Below, piece by piece: positions 17,344 through 25,581 of a stretch of 64,000 bases of DNA (position 1 is the first letter of the stretch; the number at the start of each line of letters is the position of its first letter). Both the position numbers and the translations under genes were made by a program. Origin of the DNA: an uncultured Granulosicoccus sp. (GTDB lineage: Bacteria; Pseudomonadota; Gammaproteobacteria; Granulosicoccales; Granulosicoccaceae); the NCBI GenBank assembly GCA_947499955.1, contig CANMQI010000023.1, positions 19,820 through 83,819 of the forward strand, in the 5' to 3' direction. The notes beneath the pieces are model-generated. The model had not been told where the DNA came from. It was given only the letters and a program-made list of their open reading frames with translations, and did no database searches.

Positions 17344-18204
17344 CTACTGTCTTACAGCGGGAGTTTCGACTGACAGACCCTGACTGCGCCAGGTCGTGTA
17401 GACCTCCAGTGCCATCAGCTCATCCGAAAAGGCATCCGGCATCTCGGCACGGGTGTCACGAATGCATCCGCGAAAGCGATTGTGCAGTGACACCAGCGCA
17501 CTCTGCTTCAGGCGGTAGGTCGGAAAGCCGTTCACATTGCCCTGACTCAGATGGTCAGCACGGATGTACTTGCCGTTGTTCTTCTCATGACACGAAGCAC
17601 AGGACAGATCCAGTTGGCCTGTACGGGTATAGTACATCTCCTTGCCTCGCTCCCACCAGGCTTGCATTTCACCTTCTTCGACGTCAATCCTGACAGGCTC
17701 ACCCAACGACAGATTCTTGAGAAAAGCCGTCATCGGCTTCTGCCCGCCTTTATCGAATGGATAGGCTTCGGCACCCATTTTTTCGACGCGGCACATATTG
17801 ATACGCTGCTCGACATTGATGGGCTTGGCACTCCCCGCATCCCATTTCGGGTAAGAAGCACCCACCGTTGCCATGGACTCTGCCGCATCGTCGTGGCAGG
17901 ACGCGCAGGACTTGCCCTCGCTACCCTCAACGGTATTCCATAGCACCTCGCCTTCCTCGACCGCCAGCATACCGGGGTTTTCAAAGGAATCCGCTTCAAG
18001 TGCCTGGGTGGATTCGGTTCGGTAGTGCCAACCGGAGATGACCTCCGGCAGTGGATGGCCTTCAACCGACTCCGTGCGAGTAATCATTTCGATCTCGCCG
18101 TCAATGAACAACGGGCCTTCACTGGGATCAGCCAGTGCCACCCGGGAAACCATGCTGTAAAGGCTGGTGGTACCCAGCAGGACGATCAGTAGCTTTCGAT
18201 TCAC
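17344..18204 (-). CDS. soxA: SoxA, diheme L-cysteine S-thiosulfotransferase subunit
   Basis: 286 residues with an N-terminal signal (LLIVLLGTTSLYSMVSRVALA). Two haem motifs: CASCH at 100-104 and CASCH at 202-206, so this is the diheme form. Cys138 (INMCRVEK) is a candidate axial ligand of the first haem. Cys247 in FRGCIRDTR is the conserved cysteine that becomes the persulfidated ligand of the active haem. With SoxX it conjugates thiosulfate to the SoxY cysteine. 46 bases upstream of soxB. Confidence 0.94.
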   Translation of the reverse strand: MNRKLLIVLLGTTSLYSMVSRVALADPSEGPLFIDGEIEMITRTESVEGHPLPEVISGWHYRTESTQALEADSFENPGMLAVEEGEVLWNTVEGSEGKSCASCHDDAAESMATVGASYPKWDAGSAKPINVEQRINMCRVEKMGAEAYPFDKGGQKPMTAFLKNLSLGEPVRIDVEEGEMQAWWERGKEMYYTRTGQLDLSCASCHEKNNGKYIRADHLSQGNVNGFPTYRLKQSALVSLHNRFRGCIRDTRAEMPDAFSDELMALEVYTTWRSQGLSVETPAVRQ

Positions 18205-18237
18205 TTGATTCTCCAGAGTGGCAGGGGGGAACGCGTC

Positions 18238-18561
18238 TTATTTCAACGCGATATCCTTGGTCATTTCCGTGACTTCGCCGGCATCATCTACCCAGGTGAA
18301 GGTGAAGGTGCCTGCTTCCGTTATCTTCGCCTTGAACTCGAAGTAGGGATTGGCTGACACGGCCGGATCCATATCGCAGGAGAACACCGGCTTGCCATTG
18401 AAGGTGCAGGTAAACTTGTTGATGATGTCCCGGGGTATGGGGTTGCCGTCGCCATCCTTGCGTTGTCCTGATTCCATCTTGTGGCTGATCAGGGTTTTCA
18501 GGGTGATGATGTCCCCTGCTGCGGCACTCTTGGGTACTTTAACGCGTGGTTTTGCTGCCAT
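18238..18561 (-). CDS. soxZ: SoxZ, sulfur carrier partner of SoxY
   Basis: 107 residues, the normal SoxZ size, without a signal peptide, since it is exported together with SoxY. The family pattern is visible: KPRVKVPKSAAAGDIITLKT, LISHKMESGQRKD, then IINKFTCTFNGKPVFSCDMDPAVSANPY, followed by the F-x-FTWVDD beta-strands of the Ig-like fold. It forms the SoxYZ heterodimer that carries thiosulfate intermediates between the Sox enzymes. 26 bases after soxY. Confidence 0.95.
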   Translation of the reverse strand: MAAKPRVKVPKSAAAGDIITLKTLISHKMESGQRKDGDGNPIPRDIINKFTCTFNGKPVFSCDMDPAVSANPYFEFKAKITEAGTFTFTWVDDAGEVTEMTKDIALK

Positions 18562-18587
18562 GATACTTGTGTCCTGTCCGGTTCTGC

Positions 18588-19061
18588 TCAGCCGCCGCAG
18601 CCGCCAATGGTGACCTTGATGTTGTTGGTAGCGCTGTACACATCGCCATTACTCATTTTCGCTACCGCCAGAACGTTCTGCGTTCTGGCCAGTCGCATCC
18701 GTGTGGACGCAACCGCTTCACCACTGGCCGGGGTGAAATGAAAGGTGGCGACCAGCGCGCTGGGATTATCCTCAGCGAGAATCATCACCGACTCGACGTA
18801 ATCGTCTTCGCTCATCGGGCTCTCGACACTCACGCTGACTGGCACACTGTTGCCGTTCTCGGCAATCTCCGGCGTGGTCAGCGTCACGACGCCTTCCGCC
18901 GGTGCCTTGCCACCGGTAAATTCCGCGATGGCCTTCTGTACATCCTCGACCGAGGCCAGCGCCCGTGTGCTGCCCAGCAAGGCCGTGATTGCCATTCCAG
19001 CACTCACACCCAGCGTTCTACCCAGAAATTGCCGCTTGCTCGTATTCATGATCTTGCTCAC
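18588..19061 (-). CDS. soxY: SoxY, sulfur-compound carrier with C-terminal swinging-arm cysteine
   Basis: 157 residues. Tat signal near the N-terminus (KRQFLGRTLGVSAGMAITAL). The protein ends in TIGGCGG, the flexible Gly-Gly-Cys-Gly-Gly arm whose cysteine carries all thiosulfate oxidation intermediates. The Ig-like body includes MILAEDNPSALVATFHFTP. Start 19061 is 12 bases after the soxX stop. The key residue is intact, so the system is expected to be functional. Confidence 0.96.
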   Translation of the reverse strand: MSKIMNTSKRQFLGRTLGVSAGMAITALLGSTRALASVEDVQKAIAEFTGGKAPAEGVVTLTTPEIAENGNSVPVSVSVESPMSEDDYVESVMILAEDNPSALVATFHFTPASGEAVASTRMRLARTQNVLAVAKMSNGDVYSATNNIKVTIGGCGG

Positions 19062-19073
19062 TGTGTATTGGAG

Positions 19074-19532
19074 TTACTTGAGAGTGCTGAGGTAGGCAAC
19101 GACATCCTCGACCTGCTGCGCAGTCAGGATGGTCACACCCACCAGATCCTCACGAACGTTCTCGCCGACATCCAGGGAATAGAAACCCGGCATGACACTG
19201 GCATCGGTGAAAACCGCCTTGGAATTGACCACGATGGTGCGCAGTTGCTCCGGCTCCCAACGCGCCGCAACGCCGTCCAGTGCAGGTCCCACCTCTCCGT
19301 GAAACAACTGCTCGGGAATGTCGCTGTTGACATGACAGGCCAGGCAGTTGCCAAGCTTGCGATCGGCAAACACCTTGCGACCTTCAACCGGATCACCAGC
19401 CTGCCCGGTCAGCGAAGTTCCGATACGCAGATTCTCGATGGTGACATCCCCGGGGGCCACGATATCGGCGCGGGCCACCGTCATGAGAGCTACGATGGTG
19501 CAGCCAGAAAGAAGCCGTTTGAATAGGGTCAT
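19074..19532 (-). CDS. soxX: SoxX, monoheme cytochrome c subunit of SoxAX
   Basis: 152 residues from ATG 19532; the open frame extends to 19580, but the signal peptide begins at MTLFKRLLSGCTIVALMTVA. Haem motif CLACH at 63-67. The Met ligand region is ASVMPGFYSLD, and the C-terminus LTAQQVEDVVAYLSTLK is the usual cytochrome helix. It is the first gene of the core sox operon and receives the electrons from SoxA. A perfect ATTC-N8-GAAT site lies about 100 bp upstream. Confidence 0.94.
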   Translation of the reverse strand: MTLFKRLLSGCTIVALMTVARADIVAPGDVTIENLRIGTSLTGQAGDPVEGRKVFADRKLGNCLACHVNSDIPEQLFHGEVGPALDGVAARWEPEQLRTIVVNSKAVFTDASVMPGFYSLDVGENVREDLVGVTILTAQQVEDVVAYLSTLK

Positions 19533-19630
19533 CGTGATTCTCCGAAGGTGGCCTGCGTGCCGCTGGTGACCGGCATTCATAGTTGTTGTGACAAACGATA
19601 ACGCGGTTTGCAGGACTAATCAATAGATAG

Positions 19631-19646
19631 ATTCATATATTTGAAT
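19631..19646. promoter_or_regulatory. Candidate SoxR operator upstream of soxX (ATTC-N8-GAAT)
   Basis: ATTC at 19631-19634, eight bases, GAAT at 19643-19646: a perfect match to the operator reported for the SqrR-type persulfide repressors. It lies in an AT-rich 134-bp gap between the DUF302 gene and soxX, about 100 bp from the soxX start. I could not place -35/-10 boxes here with confidence. Confidence 0.6.
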
Positions 19647-19666
19647 GTATTGAAGCCTGTCATGTT

Positions 19667-20158
19667 CTATTCGGACGCGTCGTCCACCAGACCTTTGAGT
19701 AATGCCTCGATATCGGCCAGTGCCTGCTCGCTGGCATCACCCGATGCGCCGATAGGCCGACGGTATCCGAGATATACCTGATCCTGCTCGGTTTTCAGCT
19801 GATAGGCGAACACGACATACGGGCAGATCGCCATGTTCTCGGGGCTGGCCGCAATGGCGGCATGCGTCAGTTTTGCCGAGCAGAAAGTGAAATATTGCGC
19901 CCCCGACAGCGACGACTCGGTGTCCAGAACCTCGGCCGTGCGCTCCAGCATCTCCCCTGAATGCCCGTTGAAGTCGATGACCAGGCCCTGATTGACAATG
20001 GCGTCTTCCAGGTCCGCAACGACATCCTCGAAACTGTTTTCCGATGTGGACAGATAATAGCCATCATGCATTTCACCCGCGTTCGCCTGACCGATCAGTG
20101 CACAGCCAGTCAACAGGGATAATGCAAGTCCGCTTTTTCTGATAGTGCTTTTCATCAT
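19667..20158 (-). CDS. Exported DUF302 protein, probable sox accessory
   Basis: 163 residues. It has a signal peptide (KSGLALSLLTGCALIGQANAG; the Cys suggests a possible lipoprotein but the lipobox is not canonical). The rest is a DUF302 domain: NSFEDVVADLEDAIVNQGLV, then EYFTFC-like AQYFTFCSAKLTHAAI, then NMAICPYVVFAYQL and VYLGYRRPIG. Function of DUF302 is unknown; two conserved cysteines (in FTFCSA and AICPY) may be relevant to sulfur chemistry. It is encoded immediately upstream of soxX on the same strand, and its own promoter region contains a perfect ATTC-N8-GAAT site. I infer co-regulation with sox genes. Confidence 0.82.
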   Translation of the reverse strand: MMKSTIRKSGLALSLLTGCALIGQANAGEMHDGYYLSTSENSFEDVVADLEDAIVNQGLVIDFNGHSGEMLERTAEVLDTESSLSGAQYFTFCSAKLTHAAIAASPENMAICPYVVFAYQLKTEQDQVYLGYRRPIGASGDASEQALADIEALLKGLVDDASE

Positions 20159-20321
20159 GACAATCCTCCTGGGTCATTGGTGTATTCAATTTCCTGCTGA
20201 ACCCGGATGCCGGACAGCAAGCCAACCAGCCAGATGATCTGTGCATCGCCCATCTGTCAATGACTTCGTCCATCAGCCAGTGCGTCCTGAAGACGGCTCA
20301 TCAGAGCCTGTCTGTCAGATC

Positions 20322-20360
20322 ACTGTACTGCCAAATTCAAATACATTCAAGAAATTGAAT
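20322..20360 (-). promoter_or_regulatory. Promoter of the DUF302 gene overlapping a SoxR-type operator
   Basis: On the minus strand TTGAAT (20350-20345) and TACAGT (20327-20322) are spaced by 17 bases, a good sigma70 layout. The -35 hexamer lies inside ATTC-N8-GAAT at 20345-20360, so a bound repressor would block RNA polymerase. The promoter is about 165 bp upstream of the DUF302 start. Further ATTCAA copies nearby (20335, 20345) may extend the site. Confidence 0.55.
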
Positions 20361-20424
20361 TTATTTTTCACCGCGTCCGCATTCGAATCCCGGCAGACAC
20401 TGGCCCACCAGACAGCCATGAAAC

Positions 20425-21363
20425 TCACGATCGCTGATCATGCCTCCCGTAACGCTCTTCGAGACGCGCCTGCACCAGTTCGAACACAAAACTGATTGCC
20501 CAGTAAATGAGAGCTGCCGTGATCAACATCTCGAAATGCTTGAACTCGGAGCGCCCCAACGTGCGCGCCAGATACATCAACTCCATGACGCCCATGGCGG
20601 ACACCAGAGAACTGTCCTTCAGCATGGAGATGAAGTTGTTGCCGATGGGTGGAATGATGATGCGGAAGGCCTGCGGCAGGATGATCTTCTGCAAGGTCAT
20701 CCAGGGCTTCAGGCCGAGCGCAGATGCGGCTTCGGTCTGCGAGGCTGGCACAGCTTGTATGCCCGAACGAAATATCTCGGTCATGTAGGCGCCATAGCTC
20801 AGTGACAGGGCCAGCACACCTGAAGGTATGGCATCCAGCACGATACCCAGCTGAGGCAGACCCAGATAGATCAGATACACCTGCAACAACAATGGCGTGC
20901 CACGAAAGAACGACACATAGAAGGTTGCCACCGCATAGGCCAGCCCACTGTTGCTCAATCTGGCCAGAGCACCGACCAGTGCAATCATGCTGGCAAAGAT
21001 GATGGACAGACCCGATACCAGCAAGGTGTAGTACACACCAGTGAGCAGCAATAGCGGCAGCCTCTCCACGATGAAGGGCAGCGAAAGGTCGAAGCTGTAG
21101 AAGAAGGCCAGTACCAGCAGCAACAATTCAGACCAGTAGATCAGCAGCTGCTTCCGGAACGTGCACCTGCCGACGATGACGATGTTGAGCGTCAGCAATG
21201 CCGCTATCGCACTGGCAGTCAGCAGCGACTGCACAGAGGCAGACAAGGGCAGAACAGCCAGCCACGGCGGCATGGAGAACTGACTGACCAACAACAGCGC
21301 AGCCATGAAGAACAGCAGCAGTCGGAACCGACTACTGCCGAACAAGGTCACCAGGAGTTGCAT
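20425..21363 (-). CDS. Polar amino-acid ABC transporter permease
   Basis: 312 residues. An N-terminal part of about 95 residues holds three to four extra hydrophobic segments (RLLLFFMAALLLVSQFSM; LLTASAIAALLTLNIVIV; LLLLVLAFFYSF). Then comes the HisM/GlnP-type core (LTGVYYTLLVSGLSIIFASM; FYVSFFRGTPLLLQVYLIYL) with the EAA loop EAASALGLKPWMTLQKIILPQAF. The binding protein gene ends 12 bases upstream. No ATPase gene is adjacent, so the transporter must use one encoded elsewhere. Confidence 0.88.
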   Translation of the reverse strand: MQLLVTLFGSSRFRLLLFFMAALLLVSQFSMPPWLAVLPLSASVQSLLTASAIAALLTLNIVIVGRCTFRKQLLIYWSELLLLVLAFFYSFDLSLPFIVERLPLLLLTGVYYTLLVSGLSIIFASMIALVGALARLSNSGLAYAVATFYVSFFRGTPLLLQVYLIYLGLPQLGIVLDAIPSGVLALSLSYGAYMTEIFRSGIQAVPASQTEAASALGLKPWMTLQKIILPQAFRIIIPPIGNNFISMLKDSSLVSAMGVMELMYLARTLGRSEFKHFEMLITAALIYWAISFVFELVQARLEERYGRHDQRS

Positions 21364-21375
21364 CCGTGCAGTTGC

Positions 21376-22200
21376 CTAGCGTGGCTGTGCCGTCACCAGA
21401 TCAGTACCGAACCACTTCTCGGACAAGGAGACAAGCGTACCGTCGGCTCTCATGGACTCGATGGTTTCTCCAACCAGTGCGGAGAACTCCGGGTCATCTT
21501 TCGAGGTCACCACAGCCAGCGGCTCATAGAACACAGGCTCGCCCACCATGCGAAGCGGATAGTTGGCACCTACGGCCTCGAGGATGTTCGGCACGGAAGA
21601 AATGCCGCCATCAAGCCTGACACCGTCACCCAGGCGCAGATCGTCCATCACATTCGTATCTGTCTCGTAGGTTCGAACCTCGCCCGGCGACGACTTGTAG
21701 TCGAAAGCAGGCGAATAACGCTCATCCAGTGTCAGCGTCTTGTTCAGATACTCTTCATAGGTAGACCCGGCACTGGCACCCAGCTTCTTGCCGTCAAGAT
21801 CGCCAATGGTCTGATAGGCGGAGTCTTCGTGCACATAAATGGCCGCCGGCGTGTAGTAATACACGGCCGGAAAGTCCAGCACTTCGGCGCGGGCCGGTGT
21901 CGGTGTCATTGAACCGATGGCCACTTCCCAGCGACCGCCCCACTTGCCCGACGTGATGGCTTCCCATGCCGGGTTCATGAATTCCACCGACACGCCCATG
22001 CGCTTGGCCATCTCTCTGGCGACATCGACGTCATAGCCTTCGAATTCACCACTGGCATTCAGGAAGGAGGCCGGTGGATACTCGGAGTTGGTGGCTACGG
22101 TCACGTGCTTATCCGACAAGACTTTGTCAAGAATATCGCCCGCCTGCGCTGTACCTGCAAACAGGGTGGCAGTCAATAGTACAGTTACGGCCCTTTTCAT
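21376..22200 (-). CDS. Polar amino-acid ABC transporter substrate-binding protein
   Basis: 274 residues from ATG 22200, which has GGAGGA upstream; the open frame to 22386 lacks a signal peptide. The signal is MKRAVTVLLTATLFAGTAQAG. It is an SBP family 3 protein: HVTVATNSEYPPASFLNASG, FEGYDVDVAREMAKRMGV, VAIGSMTPTPARAEVLDF, and LDGKKLGASAGSTYEEYL. The family binds amino acids or opines in the periplasm. The specificity cannot be read from the sequence. Paired with the permease downstream. Confidence 0.9.
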   Translation of the reverse strand: MKRAVTVLLTATLFAGTAQAGDILDKVLSDKHVTVATNSEYPPASFLNASGEFEGYDVDVAREMAKRMGVSVEFMNPAWEAITSGKWGGRWEVAIGSMTPTPARAEVLDFPAVYYYTPAAIYVHEDSAYQTIGDLDGKKLGASAGSTYEEYLNKTLTLDERYSPAFDYKSSPGEVRTYETDTNVMDDLRLGDGVRLDGGISSVPNILEAVGANYPLRMVGEPVFYEPLAVVTSKDDPEFSALVGETIESMRADGTLVSLSEKWFGTDLVTAQPR

Positions 22201-22403
22201 CAAGATTCCTCCGAGTGGATGCGAAAAACCGCGCAGCGACCTGCACGGTATGGTGAACGGAATTATCGGCAGCCAGAGTCGAGTCGATGCATGCCTCGAA
22301 ACTGGCAGCCGACAATAGTGACAATCGGAGGTGGAATGCGCAAGCATAATGTTCAGGTGAACAGGCCAGACAGGAACTCTCGCCACAGGACATAGAAAGC
22401 GGC

Positions 22404-23432
22404 TTACGGCATAGCCCGATCAAAGAACGCGACCACTCGCGCATTGAACGAATCATGAAAGGCCGCTCTCTCAAAGCCCGGTGCATCCACACAGACCATC
22501 GCCCACACTCTTGGATTCCTGGTTTCCAAGGCCGGGTTACAGGGCGCCAGAAAGGCAAAATGCCCGGCTTCCGCCACGCGTTCCACCTCTGCCTCGCTTG
22601 GTAGAAATGAGGCAATCACACCACCATTGCTGTCATGCGGCACACGTTCATCCAGCGAACCGGACCAGATCTGTACAGGCATCCTGAGCGCGTCCAGCGC
22701 CTTGCCATCAAAGGCAAAGCCGAATGCCGGCGCCGCGACACTGACCGCCTTGACGCGTGAGTCACCGACCGATTCGTCGATAACTGCAGGCGTGTCATCA
22801 CCAGCGACATCATCGACCAGGCCGATCACACACACATATTCCAGCGGCTGCGCCTTGCAATGCCGCACCGCGAGGTCCATGTTCGGCACTGCCCCTGCCG
22901 CCACCAGAGCCGTATAGGCACCTACCGAAAAACCGAACACCCCGATGCGGCTTGCAGACAATCGCGTGGCTCCGGGCCAGCGCTGCATGAGCACGTCGAT
23001 ACTTGCGACCAGCTCACGTGGCCGAGACTTCATCCACACGGCAGGAGCCACGTCTTCATTCTCGGTATTGTCATCAGCATGCGTCAGGGCTACGGCCACA
23101 TACCCCGCATTGGCCAGAGCCAGTGCCGTATCAGCGTGACTGCCCATCCAGCCCGCATTGCCATGCGAAAGAATCACCAGCGGTAGCTCATCGCCGACAG
23201 GATCGGCATCAATGGCAAGTGCCTGCCCGAACGGCGTATTGGGCGCCGAGGGTGCCGCGGCCTCACTCGGATACCAGATACCGATATCAAGCGGCTGTTC
23301 GGCAGTGGGGGCCAATCTTGTAAATCCTGCGGCCTGACTGGATGACAGGAACATCATGCTCAGCCAGCTTGAACACACGACGACAAGCGTTCGATGAAAC
23401 ACTGCACGGACTGACGAATTCCTGATGCTCAT
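22404..23432 (-). CDS. Secreted alpha/beta hydrolase (dienelactone hydrolase/PAF-AH type)
   Basis: 342 residues with a signal peptide ending near SSSQAAG. Oxyanion region LPLVILSHGNAGWMGSH; nucleophile elbow GVFGFSVGAYTAL (Ser); acid in IWSGSLDERVPHDSN; histidine in EAGHFAFLAP. The arrangement matches the predicted dienelactone hydrolase / platelet-activating-factor acetylhydrolase group. Substrate is unknown. It stands alone: 203 bases from the binding protein downstream and divergent from the exporter gene with a 102-bp gap. Confidence 0.85.
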   Translation of the reverse strand: MSIRNSSVRAVFHRTLVVVCSSWLSMMFLSSSQAAGFTRLAPTAEQPLDIGIWYPSEAAAPSAPNTPFGQALAIDADPVGDELPLVILSHGNAGWMGSHADTALALANAGYVAVALTHADDNTENEDVAPAVWMKSRPRELVASIDVLMQRWPGATRLSASRIGVFGFSVGAYTALVAAGAVPNMDLAVRHCKAQPLEYVCVIGLVDDVAGDDTPAVIDESVGDSRVKAVSVAAPAFGFAFDGKALDALRMPVQIWSGSLDERVPHDSNGGVIASFLPSEAEVERVAEAGHFAFLAPCNPALETRNPRVWAMVCVDAPGFERAAFHDSFNARVVAFFDRAMP

Positions 23433-23534
23433 GATGCACTCTTCAGATGATGGATACGGGGAAGAGCATGATACTCATCGTGCCCGGTCTGGCGGTGGGA
23501 ATCAGGGGTTACCGTTAGTGATAGCATTGAATGC

Positions 23535-25262
23535 ATGCTGAAAGAATTCTTCTCCTACTATCGCCCATGGCTCGGCCTGTTCTGGCTTGACTTCGGCTCG
23601 GCGGTGGTCGCAGGCATGCTCGAACTGGCCTTTCCTCTGGCGGTAACCGGCTTCATCGATCACCTGTTACCGCAAGGGGATCTGAAACTGACCGTACTCG
23701 CCGCCATCGGCTTGATGCTGATCTACACCCTCTCGGCAGGCCTGATCTCCATTGTTACCTACTGGGGTCATATGCTCGGTATCAATATAGAAACAGAGAT
23801 GCGCCGACGCGCCTTTGCTCATCTGCAGAAGCTCTCATGGAGCTACTTCGACAAGCAGCGCACAGGTCGACTGGTGTCACTGGTGACACGTGACCTGGAA
23901 GAAATCGGCGAAGTGGCACACCACGGCCCCGAAGATCTGTTCATCGCCATCATGACCTTCATCGGCGCCTTTGCCCTGATGTTGTGGATCAATGTGGAGC
24001 TGGCGTTGCTCAGCGGTCTGATCGTGCCCTTGTCGGTCGTGCTGACGACCATTGCCGGGGGCAAGATGACACGAACATGGCGAGCCATCTACGCTCGGGT
24101 CGGCAACTTCAATGTCAGGCTGGAAGAGAACATCAGCGGGATTCGTGTCGTGCAGTCCTTCGCCAACGAGAAGCACGAGAACGAGCTCTTTGCCAAGGAC
24201 AATCATGGTTACCGCAAGACCAAGCTCGAAGCCTATCGTGTCATGGCAGCCTCCGTGTCCATTCAGTATCTGGGCATGCGCGGCGTGCAAGTGGCCATCA
24301 TGGTGGTGGGCGCCTATATGGTCATGAAGGGCACGCTGACCACCGGCGGCTTTGTCGGCTTCCTGCTGCTGGTTGGCGTGTTTTTCAGGCCACTGGACAA
24401 GATTGCGTCAGTCATCGAATCCTACCCCCGCGGCATCGCAGGCTTCCGGCGCTACCTGGAACTGCTGGCCACCAAGGCCGATATCGACGACCTGCCTCAT
24501 GCCCGAGACGTACCGTCACTTCAAGGCAACATTCGGTTCAATCACGTGACCTTTGCCTACGGTGAGGACGGCGATGTACTGCGTGATATCCACCTCGACA
24601 TCAAGGCCGGAGAAACGATTGCCTTTGTCGGCCCCTCGGGCGCCGGCAAGACCACCCTGCTCACCCTCATTCCACGTTTCTACGAAGTGGATAGCGGCGA
24701 CATCAGCATTGACGACATCCCCTTGCAGGACATCACGCTGCGAAGTCTGCGCGAACAGGTCGGCATCGTCTCTCAGGATGTCCTGCTGTTCGGCGGCACT
24801 CTTCGCGAGAACATCGCCTATGCAAAGCTCGATGCCAGTGAAGCGGAAATTCTCGAAGCCGCTCACCTAGCGATGCTCGACTCCACCATCGCCAATATGC
24901 CCGATGGCCTGGATACCATTGTCGGTGAACGAGGCCTACGCCTGTCCGGTGGCCAGAAACAACGCGTGGCCATTGCCCGGGCGTTTCTGCGCAACCCCTC
25001 CATCCTGATACTCGACGAAGCCACCTCCGCACTCGACACGGAAACCGAACGTGAAATTCAGAGTGCGCTTGGCAAGCTGTCCGCAGGGCGTACTACTCTG
25101 ATCATCGCGCATCGCCTGGGCACCATCCGCCATGCAGACCGCATCGTGGTCATGGAAAAAGGACGCATTACCGAAGTCGGTAATCATGCAGACCTGCTGA
25201 AAGCCGGTGGACGTTACAGCCGACTGCAGGCAGCCAGTGGACTGGAGCGGGTGTATTCCTGA
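23535..25262 (+). CDS. ABC exporter, fused membrane and ATPase domains (MsbA-like)
   Basis: 575 residues. Residues 1-310 hold six transmembrane helices of the type I exporter fold. The nucleotide-binding domain follows, with Walker A GPSGAGKTTLL (about 366-376), Q-loop IVSQDVLLFG, signature LSGGQKQRVAIARAF (about 470) and Walker B ILILDEATSALD (about 492), then the switch His in IIAHRLGTIRHAD. It works as a homodimer. Lipid, lipopolysaccharide or drug export are all possible. It has no operon partner and ends before the first copy of the 151-bp repeat. Confidence 0.92.
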   Translation: MLKEFFSYYRPWLGLFWLDFGSAVVAGMLELAFPLAVTGFIDHLLPQGDLKLTVLAAIGLMLIYTLSAGLISIVTYWGHMLGINIETEMRRRAFAHLQKLSWSYFDKQRTGRLVSLVTRDLEEIGEVAHHGPEDLFIAIMTFIGAFALMLWINVELALLSGLIVPLSVVLTTIAGGKMTRTWRAIYARVGNFNVRLEENISGIRVVQSFANEKHENELFAKDNHGYRKTKLEAYRVMAASVSIQYLGMRGVQVAIMVVGAYMVMKGTLTTGGFVGFLLLVGVFFRPLDKIASVIESYPRGIAGFRRYLELLATKADIDDLPHARDVPSLQGNIRFNHVTFAYGEDGDVLRDIHLDIKAGETIAFVGPSGAGKTTLLTLIPRFYEVDSGDISIDDIPLQDITLRSLREQVGIVSQDVLLFGGTLRENIAYAKLDASEAEILEAAHLAMLDSTIANMPDGLDTIVGERGLRLSGGQKQRVAIARAFLRNPSILILDEATSALDTETEREIQSALGKLSAGRTTLIIAHRLGTIRHADRIVVMEKGRITEVGNHADLLKAGGRYSRLQAASGLERVYS

Positions 25263-25344
25263 CGCAGGCAGCAGAGAAGCGATGAACCTGTGCACATCGC
25301 CACTTTAACGTCGGCCAACAGACCAAAGTCCTGCATCAACATTG

Positions 25345-25495
25345 ACGCTTTGGCCAAGCTATTGAATTCAAAGACTATTCAGGCTGTTCAAAAAGTGTGC
25401 AATTTGACAGAACCGTTACACGTCGTGGGATGTAGCGTTCTATTCAATTGTCATCCACACGTTTATCCACAGATTCTGTGGATAAGCGTGGATAG
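25345..25495 (+). repeat. 151-bp intergenic repeat with inverted DnaA boxes, copy 1
   Basis: Ungapped match to 30043-30193, about 78% over 151 bp and 83% over the last 112 bp (counted by eye). Conserved blocks: CTGTTCAAAAA, CAATTTGACAG, CGTGGGAT, TGTCATCCACAC, and a near-perfect palindrome at 25458-25490. The palindrome contains two perfect DnaA boxes, TTATCCACA (25463-25471) and TGTGGATAA (25477-25485), facing each other, with a near-box TCATCCACA at 25451-25459. TTGACA at 25404-25409 looks like a -35 hexamer. The element lies between convergent genes, so it is not an obvious gene promoter. Possible roles: DnaA titration site, small origin-like element, or a mobile repeat. Confidence 0.7.
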
Positions 25496-25581
25496 TCTCG
25501 ATGGGTACCACCAGTTTCAGCGGTAACGCCCATGCTTGAACGGACTGGCGGTATTGTCCTCGCTCTATCATCTGCACGTTT

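Noticed and set aside
25345..25495. Chromosomal replication origin at the DnaA-box repeat
   Set aside because: Only two perfect boxes per copy, no dnaA, dnaN, mnmG or rpmH gene nearby, and there are two copies. A titration or regulatory element is more plausible.
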